Under the pieces are notes generated by a model, which saw only the letters and a program-made list of their open reading frames with translations, was not told where the DNA came from and did not search any database. From an uncultured Bryobacterales bacterium (GTDB taxonomy: Bacteria; Acidobacteriota; Terriglobia; Bryobacterales; UBA6623): a stretch of DNA of 6,626 bases. This document shows positions 1 through 5,446 of this stretch, piece after piece. A program made the translations under genes and the position numbers. The stretch spans positions 1-6,626 of the forward strand of contig CAMPKL010000209.1 in assembly GCA_946887065.1 (NCBI GenBank), read 5' to 3'. Position 1 is the first letter of the stretch. Every line of letters starts with the position of its first letter.

Positions 1-1473
1 GGCTTACTACTGCGCCAGGCCTGGATACGCGAGACGACGGCGCCTTTGTTTACCGCGGCGGGCTTGGTTGGAATCGCACTGGGATCTTCGGTCCTCGGCT
101 TCAACGGCTTGGCGGCGCCGGACTACACGCTGCGCTACGCAGTCGTTCTGCTTGCGGCAGCGGGCTTCCACGTCCTGGCGTTCCGCGGGCGCATCCCCCG
201 CCCGGCCGCCAACGCCGCGGCGGCCGGTATTGCGCTGCTTCTGCTGGCGCTGAGCCTGCCCCTGTTCGAGGAGCGTACGATCTCGACCCTGCTCTATCTC
301 GCGGCGACTACCGGGCTGGCCGCGCTGGCGGCATTGGCGGCCACGCGGCTGGCGAACGGTACGGTTTACATGGCGGCAGCCGGCTTGGCGGCATTCGCTC
401 ACACGTTGCGCATTGCGTCGGGCGTCGCCGAAGAATCCCTCGTCCCGGTCGTGGCGTTGCTGTTTTTTGCGGCGGCGGCATTCACTTTTTGGCCCATCGC
501 GGTGGGCGGCGACTTTCTGAGAGAGCGCTGGACGACCTACGCGGCGGCGCTGGCTGGGCCGCTCTGGTTTTTAGCCTTGGCGCAGACTTGGGACAGCGCG
601 TTTGGCGACGGCATGATCGGCATCGTCCCCCTCGCTCTAGGCGCCTTGTCGCTTGGCGCCGCCATGCGTCTGCGGCGGTTGATCAGCGAGGCCGACGCCG
701 CGCGTTTGCGGGGATTGGTTTGGTTCGCCGCCGTCGCGCTGTCGCTCGTATCCATCGCGATTCCGCTGCAGCTAGAGAAGGAATGGATCACCATCGGCTG
801 GGCGCTGCAAGCGTTTGCGCTGCTGCAGTTGTGGAAGCGGCTCGACCATCCGGGCTTGAAGTATTTCGCCCTCATCTTGTCAGCCTTCGTGATCGCGCGT
901 TTGATCTTGAACCCGCAAGTGTTCGAATACTACGCGCGCTCGGGACGGCCGGTCTTCAATTGGATGATGTACGGCTATCTCGTGCCGGCCGCGGCGTTGG
1001 TGGGCGCGGCCGCGATCCTCAACAAGCTTGAGCTCGCCCGGCTACGGCATTCCGAGAGAGCCTTCTACGCCGGCGAAAAAGCTTGGGGAGCGGTGCTTTG
1101 CTTCAGCGGGGCGATTGCCGTTGTTTTCGCTTGGATCAACCTGGCGATCTTCGACGCCTTCTCCGCTGGACGCGCCATCGAGTTCACCATGGAACGGCTG
1201 CCCGCGCGCGATCTCACGCTTTCCGCCGCTTGGGCCGTCTTCGCTTTGGGCTTGCTCGGGCTAGCCTTCCGCACCAACACGCAGGCTTTGCGTTGGACCA
1301 GCTTGGCCTTTCTGCTGCTGACCATCGGCAAAGTCTTTCTCTATGACCTGGGAGAACTCGAAGACCTCTACCGCGTGGCCTCGCTCGTCGGGCTGGCGCT
1401 GTCGCTTCTTGCGGTGTCGATCGCCTATCAACGTTTCGTATTCGGCCGGTCCGCGGCAGAGGATCAGTCATGA
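1..1473 (+). CDS. DUF2339 family polytopic membrane protein (5' end outside window)
   Basis: This is the C-terminal 490 residues of an integral membrane protein. The frame is open from base 1, so the true start lies upstream; the TTG at 46 is only the first start-like codon in view. About 16 hydrophobic segments with short polar loops cover nearly the whole length. Typical DUF2339 (PF10101) signatures are visible: a Trp-rich helix beginning EWITIGWALQAF (partial residues 261-272), and near the end K444-x4-D449-x3-L453-x4-R458 followed by a last helix ending in a Tyr-Gln-Arg motif. Family members usually run to roughly 800-1000 residues, so about half may be missing. No catalytic motif is visible and the biochemical role of the family is unknown. 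Its stop overlaps the start of a DUF3999-type gene, a pairing seen in other bacteria, which suggests a shared envelope function. Family call firm; function not known. Confidence 0.88.
   Translation, partial: GLLLRQAWIRETTAPLFTAAGLVGIALGSSVLGFNGLAAPDYTLRYAVVLLAAAGFHVLAFRGRIPRPAANAAAAGIALLLLALSLPLFEERTISTLLYLAATTGLAALAALAATRLANGTVYMAAAGLAAFAHTLRIASGVAEESLVPVVALLFFAAAAFTFWPIAVGGDFLRERWTTYAAALAGPLWFLALAQTWDSAFGDGMIGIVPLALGALSLGAAMRLRRLISEADAARLRGLVWFAAVALSLVSIAIPLQLEKEWITIGWALQAFALLQLWKRLDHPGLKYFALILSAFVIARLILNPQVFEYYARSGRPVFNWMMYGYLVPAAALVGAAAILNKLELARLRHSERAFYAGEKAWGAVLCFSGAIAVVFAWINLAIFDAFSAGRAIEFTMERLPARDLTLSAAWAVFALGLLGLAFRTNTQALRWTSLAFLLLTIGKVFLYDLGELEDLYRVASLVGLALSLLAVSIAYQRFVFGRSAAEDQS
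1458..1463 (+). promoter_or_regulatory. Shine-Dalgarno site for the DUF3999-type gene
   Basis: AGAGGA lies 6 nt before the ATG at 1470, inside the last codons of the DUF2339 gene. Together with the ATGA overlap (1470-1473) it supports that start and indicates translational coupling of the two genes. Confidence 0.6.
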
Positions 1474-3491
1474 CCAAATGGTTCGTCTGTTTGTACGCCG
1501 TCGCCCTAGGCACGCTGGCGGCCCAACCGAATCCAGCCGAACTGTTTCCTCAACAGGCCGAGGTATTCGTCGATTCCGCCGGTCTGTCTCGGCTGGAGCT
1601 GCCGAACGAAGTGCTGACTCGCGTGGCGGCGGATCTGTCGGATCTGCGTTTGTTCGACGCCCAGGGACAAGAGGTTCCCTACGCGACAGAGGCGGGCCTG
1701 CCCGAGTTGGGCGAGCCGGGATTCGACGCCTCCTATGCATTAGAAGTCATCTCAACGGATCGATCGACCGCTGTTCCGGAGCGTGGCCAGATTCGCTACC
1801 GCGAGGTTTATGTACTTGAACTGAATCAAGCCGTGCCTCTTGAAGGGCGCTGGCAACTGCATTTCGAACACGCTTCCCAGGATTTCGTAAGACGCGTCGA
1901 CGTGGACGCGATCGAGCCCGGAGGAAACCGTGTGGCGCTCCTGCGAGAGGCTTCATTTTTCTGGTTGCAGTCAGGCCTCGTCTCTCGCCGGAGCTTCGAT
2001 CTGCCAGCGCTGCCTAGCCGAACGATCGAAGTCACCATCGAAGGTGACGGCGGTTCTTTCATTACGCCGCAAATGCGGTTGGTGAATAGCCGCGTGCGCC
2101 AGGTCGTCGCGCGCGAAGCGCCGTTGACGATATTGCGGCAGTCCCAAGACGGCCCCTGGACCGAGCTGGAAGTGGAGCGGCCGCGCGGATTGACCGTGAT
2201 GGCCTTGCGGTTCGCGACTTCCACGCCGACGTTTGTCCGCAACGTTGAGATTATTGATCGCGTCACCGGCTCGCCCGATCGCCGGCTCGATCATGAGCGG
2301 ACGATCTTCCGTATCCCCGCGGAACCGCCGGTTGTGGACTTAGACATACTGGTGCGGCCCGCGATGAGCGACCGGCTAATCGTCAGGATCCTCAACCAAG
2401 ACAGCCCTCCGCTCGCGGACCTGACCATGACGGCGCTAGCGGCCAAACCAGCCTTGTTGTTCACGCTGCTTCCTGGCGAGCGCGGCGCCGCATCGGGCAC
2501 GTTGCGCTTCGGAGGCGGCCGTGCGGCCCCGCCTCGCTATGATCTGGCTGCAATCGAAGCAGTCCTTCAAGCAACGGCCGGTCGCGTTGAGCCAGGGGAG
2601 GCCCGTCTTGGAGAGGTCAGCGCGAATGCCGGCTATTCCGCTGGGCCGCTGCTGGACTTCGCCTCTCGGCCTGGCGCGACGATCGATGGGCGAGCCTACT
2701 CGCACCTGCGTCCCATCCAGTTAACACCATCCGCCGAGGGTCTCTCCCGCGTCGAGCTCAGCGTCGAAGATGCGGCGCACTGCCGCCCTGATTTCGCCGA
2801 TATCCGGCTCGTCGACGGTAGTTCCGCTCAATGGCCTTATCTGCTCGATCACAACGCCCGTCAGGTCTGGCTGCCGCTGGCCTTGACGATAAACGAAGAC
2901 GCGGACGAGGGCACGGAGTACCGGCTCGAACTGCCGGCCCAGCCTGCGACGGTCGATCGTTTGCGCCTCGATTTCGAAAACCAGTTTTTCGACCGCCCCT
3001 ACCAGCTGTACGTGACCGTTGAGGGCGGCCCGGAGCGGGTTGTTGCGGCCGGGAGATTGTCGCGAGCCGAGACCTCGCGGGAGCCGCTGGAGATCCCCTT
3101 CCAACCAAGCCGCGCCGCGGCTTTGCGCTTGGTGGTCAGCGACGGCAACGACCGCCCGTTAGCGGCGCCCAAGGCGGAGGGCCGTTTCCCGTTGCCGGAC
3201 CTCTACACCGTCGCCCCGGCGGGCGACTACCGTCTGCTGCTGGGTTTCCCCGACGATCGTCCCCCGGTCTATGAGTTGTCGCGGGCCGCGTCGACGGTAT
3301 TAGCGGCTCGCGCGGGCGCGGCGACTGTTGGGGGAGTCGTTGAGAATCCCTTGTTCAGCGTGAGCAGCCGGCTCCAAACCGGCCCCGGATCGCAGAAGGC
3401 GCTCTTCTGGATTGCCCTACTGGCAGCGGTCGGCGTGCTCGCCGTGATGACGCTCAAGACCGTTCGCGGCGAAGCCGGGGACGCCTCCTAA
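1470..3491 (+). CDS. DUF3999-type exported, membrane-anchored protein
   Basis: This 673-residue protein is likely exported and held in the inner membrane by its C-terminus. Residues 1-18 form a signal peptide (Lys3, hydrophobic 4-17, possible cleavage after Ala18). Residues 644-662 are a single hydrophobic helix followed by a short basic tail. The region between is beta-rich and soluble. The family signature is at residues 38-71: LSRLELP, then SDLRLFD, then EVPY, which matches the start of DUF3999 (PF13163) proteins. The same signature recurs without gaps at 424-457 (LSRVELS, ADIRLVD, QWPY). Each copy is followed by a similar beta segment (HFE at 131-133, DFE at 501-503). Known family members are usually about 430-480 residues, so this one is long, apparently by internal duplication. 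The start is fixed by the ATGA overlap with the DUF2339 gene and an AGAGGA site. No enzymatic motif is visible. Ligand binding or a scaffold role beside the DUF2339 protein is inference only. Confidence 0.8.
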   Translation: MTKWFVCLYAVALGTLAAQPNPAELFPQQAEVFVDSAGLSRLELPNEVLTRVAADLSDLRLFDAQGQEVPYATEAGLPELGEPGFDASYALEVISTDRSTAVPERGQIRYREVYVLELNQAVPLEGRWQLHFEHASQDFVRRVDVDAIEPGGNRVALLREASFFWLQSGLVSRRSFDLPALPSRTIEVTIEGDGGSFITPQMRLVNSRVRQVVAREAPLTILRQSQDGPWTELEVERPRGLTVMALRFATSTPTFVRNVEIIDRVTGSPDRRLDHERTIFRIPAEPPVVDLDILVRPAMSDRLIVRILNQDSPPLADLTMTALAAKPALLFTLLPGERGAASGTLRFGGGRAAPPRYDLAAIEAVLQATAGRVEPGEARLGEVSANAGYSAGPLLDFASRPGATIDGRAYSHLRPIQLTPSAEGLSRVELSVEDAAHCRPDFADIRLVDGSSAQWPYLLDHNARQVWLPLALTINEDADEGTEYRLELPAQPATVDRLRLDFENQFFDRPYQLYVTVEGGPERVVAAGRLSRAETSREPLEIPFQPSRAAALRLVVSDGNDRPLAAPKAEGRFPLPDLYTVAPAGDYRLLLGFPDDRPPVYELSRAASTVLAARAGAATVGGVVENPLFSVSSRLQTGPGSQKALFWIALLAAVGVLAVMTLKTVRGEAGDAS

Positions 3492-3725
3492 ATCCAGCCG
3501 ATCCCTTAGCACCCCCGGTACCTTGGTAACCCTGGTAGTGGGTGGTTATCGCCTAGATTTTCAGCCCAAATGGCCTATTGAATTGGAGCGCTGATCGGCC
3601 CAGACTCGACGATGCATGGAAGGCCTTGGGCAGTTTCCCAAACATATTCTGAGTTTTTCGAAACTTGGACCTTCTGCTGCACCTCTTATATGTAGGGAGT
3701 GTCGCGAACCGTGAAGTTGGAAAAC
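3492..3725. other. Intergenic region with weak hairpins, no gene
   Basis: These 234 nt hold no convincing gene on either strand. Three small inverted repeats are visible. GGTAACC (3525-3531) pairs with GGTTATC (3544-3550), with one G-U pair and a 12-nt loop. TTGGG (3626-3630) pairs with CCCAA (3637-3641). AGTTT (3652-3656) pairs with AAACT (3661-3665) across a TTCG tetraloop. The last two, with a short T-run at 3654-3658, might help end transcription of the DUF2339-DUF3999 pair, but none is a textbook terminator because no hairpin is directly followed by a U-tract. Confidence 0.4.
3665..3692 (+). promoter_or_regulatory. Possible sigma-70-type promoter of the small helical protein gene
   Basis: TTGGAC (3665-3670) and TATATG (3687-3692) are separated by 16 nt. 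The match is modest (3/6 and 4/6 to consensus). A start of transcription near 3699 would give a leader of about 27 nt before the ATG at 3726. Read by eye; could be chance. Confidence 0.3.
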
Positions 3726-3944
3726 ATGCCCAAAGAAGAATACCTGGACGCCTTGACCGCCAAGATGCAGTCGTGGCGCGAACGTATTGGCTCGGATGAG
3801 AACCCGGAAATCGGCGAAAAGTACGAACAGGTCGTGGATCTGCTGACCGCCTATCAGAGAATGGGCGCCGGCGCATGGCGCGAAGAGGAACGGGCCCTGA
3901 ATCAGGCCTGTACCGAGCTGGAACGCGCGTTTCGACGCTCTTAA
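3726..3944 (+). CDS. Small charged helical protein, possibly sll1863-like coiled coil
   Basis: A 72-residue, highly charged, probably all-helical cytoplasmic protein with no signal peptide or membrane segment. It begins with a pattern Y-x3-L-x-A-x-x-x-x-W-x3-I (from Tyr6), has a central 'EKYEQVVDLL' helix, and ends with GAGAWREEERAL and ELERAF. This order resembles the sll1863-type stress-response/coiled-coil proteins, which start with a Y..KL.AQL..W..EI helix and end with an 'AW..L..G...AW..L..A' helix. The match is from memory and the protein is shorter than usual, so treat the family as tentative. In-frame GTG codons at 3699 and 3711 could also serve as starts. AGGGAG (3694-3699) lies 11 nt before the GTG at 3711 and favours it. 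I prefer ATG 3726 because the family pattern begins there and a weak GGAA precedes it. The gene stands alone between two gaps. Real gene likely; function unknown. Confidence 0.65.
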   Translation: MPKEEYLDALTAKMQSWRERIGSDENPEIGEKYEQVVDLLTAYQRMGAGAWREEERALNQACTELERAFRRS

Positions 3945-3955
3945 TCCCGCTTTTC

Positions 3956-3985
3956 TTGCTGTCCTGCCTAAGTTGGGGCTATCCT
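3956..3985 (+). promoter_or_regulatory. Possible promoter abutting the esterase start (near-leaderless)
   Basis: TTGCTG (3956-3961) and TATCCT (3980-3985) are 18 nt apart. The -35 match is weak (3/6) and the -10 is 4/6. Transcription would begin around 3992, only about 4 nt before the ATG at 3996. No Shine-Dalgarno sequence precedes that ATG, which fits a leaderless or nearly leaderless mRNA. An in-frame TAA at 3969-3971 rules out a longer ATG/GTG/TTG-initiated form. Confidence 0.35.
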
Positions 3986-3995
3986 GGCAAACGCC

Positions 3996-5261
3996 ATGGC
4001 CACCAACACTGAACTCCTTCAAATCGCGCGCAGGGACCGCGCAGCGGCGGAAATCCTTCCAGAACTCAAGAGCCGCTTTAACGCCGAGGCGCTAGCCGCG
4101 GGCGTCGTCTTGCGCGAACTCGGCGACTTCCTTTGGGCTATCGAATCAACAAACGAGCCCTACCTGTACGTGGATGATGAGCCGACGCCGGCGATGACCA
4201 AGCTGGCCGGCTCGAACGTCTGGATCCATGCCGCGCGTCTTTTGCAGGGCCGCGCTCACGCGCACTACTTCCGCGTCAACGGCGAAGTTCACGGCAATCG
4301 CGTCGATACCTCGGCGTTTACCGACGATCACTATGCGAAACCCGGCGTGCCCGAGGGCAAGCTGTCGGACCACATGGTGCATCGCTCGGGCGTCTATCAC
4401 GACTGGCCGATCTCGTGGTGGGTTTACGCCTCCCCGGGAGTCGACCCGGCCATTCCCTCCCCCGTCATGATCTGGTTCGACGGCGAGGGCCTGCTGAGCC
4501 GTGAAAACAACGACCGGCTCTTTACGGTCACCGAAAACCTCGTCGCGCAGGGCAAGATCCCGCCGATGCTGCACGTGCTGACCTCGCCCGGCGAGGTCAG
4601 CTTAGAGACCATGCGCGTTGAAGGCCCCGCGCGGCGCCGCCGCAGCCTGCTCTACGACACGGTGAACGACGACTTCAACAGTATGATCTTTGGCGAAATA
4701 CTGCCCAAGGTCGAGCCCATGTTCAAGGTCCGCAAGGACGGTTACTCCGTAGCGGCGTCGGGGCAGTCGTCCGGGGCGATCGGGGCGTTCAATATGGCCT
4801 GGCAGCGGCCCGAGGCCGTCAGCCGCGTGTACTCGAAGATCGGCACCTATACCAGCATCCAATGGCGCTACGGTCAGACGGCCCACGACGAGCGCTTTGG
4901 ATTCCAAGATCCGGCGGGTTTCCTGGATGGCGGCAACATCTTCCCGTTCATGATCCGCAAATGGCCGCGCAAGAACATCCGCGTCTTTCTGTCTGACGGC
5001 AACCAAGACCTGGAGAACAACCACGGCTCTTGGCCGCTGCAAAATATCCAAATGGCCAACTCGCTGAAGATGGCCGAATACGACTTCAAGTTCACCTTCG
5101 GCAACTCCCAGCACAACTCCACGGAGGGCGGGGCCAGGAATCCAGAAGCGCTTGCGTGGCTGTGGCGCGGCTACGACCCGAACCGCACCGAGCAGACCTA
5201 TGAGATGGACCCGGATGAGAAGGAAAAGCCTTACTTCCGCGTGCAGATCGTCAATCGCTAG
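3996..5261 (+). CDS. Enterochelin-esterase-like alpha/beta hydrolase (esterase D family)
   Basis: A 421-residue serine hydrolase of the esterase D/Fes-like group (PF00756), probably cleaving an ester bond in an unidentified substrate. Residues 1-30 are helical and polar, with no signal peptide, so a cytoplasmic place is suggested. Residues about 45-100 (PYLYVDDEPTP, NVWIHAARL, AHYFRVNG) look like the small N-terminal beta-sandwich found before the catalytic domain in Fes-type enzymes. The hydrolase core begins near 137 with a strand ending in WFDGEG (160-165). The nucleophile elbow is G256-Q-S258-S-G260, making Ser258 the likely nucleophile. The segment DGNQDLENNHGSWPL (334-348) contains Asp338, the probable acid. 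GNSQH (369-373) supplies the catalytic His373, followed by a Trp-rich C-terminal helix. Similar proteins in acidobacteria and planctomycetes are annotated simply as esterases. Enterobactin hydrolysis is not implied, since no siderophore or transport genes are nearby. Fold and triad are well supported; substrate unknown. Confidence 0.88.
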   Translation: MATNTELLQIARRDRAAAEILPELKSRFNAEALAAGVVLRELGDFLWAIESTNEPYLYVDDEPTPAMTKLAGSNVWIHAARLLQGRAHAHYFRVNGEVHGNRVDTSAFTDDHYAKPGVPEGKLSDHMVHRSGVYHDWPISWWVYASPGVDPAIPSPVMIWFDGEGLLSRENNDRLFTVTENLVAQGKIPPMLHVLTSPGEVSLETMRVEGPARRRRSLLYDTVNDDFNSMIFGEILPKVEPMFKVRKDGYSVAASGQSSGAIGAFNMAWQRPEAVSRVYSKIGTYTSIQWRYGQTAHDERFGFQDPAGFLDGGNIFPFMIRKWPRKNIRVFLSDGNQDLENNHGSWPLQNIQMANSLKMAEYDFKFTFGNSQHNSTEGGARNPEALAWLWRGYDPNRTEQTYEMDPDEKEKPYFRVQIVNR

Positions 5262-5359
5262 GCTTCACCGGATCCTTGCGGCTTTCTCGCTAACCTTCTG
5301 TTGAAGCGGCAATTAGGTTCAGTCGTATGCCCTCCGCTACCACTAGGAAATTATCGTGT

Positions 5360-5387
5360 TTGTGATTTTCGCGAGTACTGGTATTCT
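5360..5387 (+). promoter_or_regulatory. Likely extended -10 promoter of the secreted TIGR03437 gene
   Basis: TTGTGA (5360-5365) and TATTCT (5382-5387) are separated by 16 nt, each matching 4/6 of consensus. TG at 5379-5380 gives an extended -10 (TGGTATTCT). The predicted start near 5394 leaves a leader of about 53 nt before the ATG at 5447. This is the best promoter candidate in the window. Confidence 0.45.
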
Positions 5388-5414
5388 CATTAGGCGTCCT
5401 CCAACATTACCCTT

Positions 5415-5446
5415 AGGAGTCAAGGCCATGCCTTGAGCGGAGAGAA
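5415..5446 (+). promoter_or_regulatory. Leader with SD, Met-Pro-stop mini-ORF in a hairpin, and second SD
   Basis: AGGAG (5415-5419) sits 8 nt before an ATG at 5428 that opens a two-codon frame, ATG CCT TGA (5428-5436). The same bases form a perfect 7-bp hairpin: TCAAGGC (5420-5426), loop CAT, GCCTTGA (5430-5436). A second site, GGAG (5439-5442), lies 4 nt before the ATG of the main gene at 5447. The arrangement may tune initiation, or AGGAG may simply serve the main start if the hairpin folds and shortens the distance. Sequence features are direct; the regulatory role is inferred. Confidence 0.4.

Noticed and set aside
537..875. Minus-strand open frames across the DUF2339 and DUF3999 genes (also 7-402, 1214-1513, 1826-2266, 2721-3104)
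   Set aside because: Arg/Ser/Pro-rich low-complexity translations opposite well-supported genes; long antisense frames are expected in GC-rich DNA.
489..1031. Plus-strand 180-residue frame in another phase of the DUF2339 gene
   Set aside because: Arg-rich translation with no recognisable pattern, fully inside a gene with clear membrane-protein coding signal.
3517..3550. GGTA-rich cluster (GGTACC, GGTAACC, GGTAG) after the DUF3999 gene as a repeat or recombination site
   Set aside because: Only short, imperfect copies; no array, no matching partner elsewhere in the window, and no T-tract for a terminator.
3699..3725. Extension of the small helical protein to the GTG at 3699
   Set aside because: The AGGGA sequence abuts this GTG with no spacing, and the family-like pattern starts at the ATG at 3726. 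GTG 3711 remains possible.
4602..5114. Minus-strand 170-residue frame opposite the esterase
   Set aside because: The esterase on the other strand has an intact fold and triad; the antisense product shows no family features.
5262..5359. Possible terminator or small gene downstream of the esterase
   Set aside because: No stable hairpin followed by a T-run and no plausible short coding frame with an SD was found by eye.
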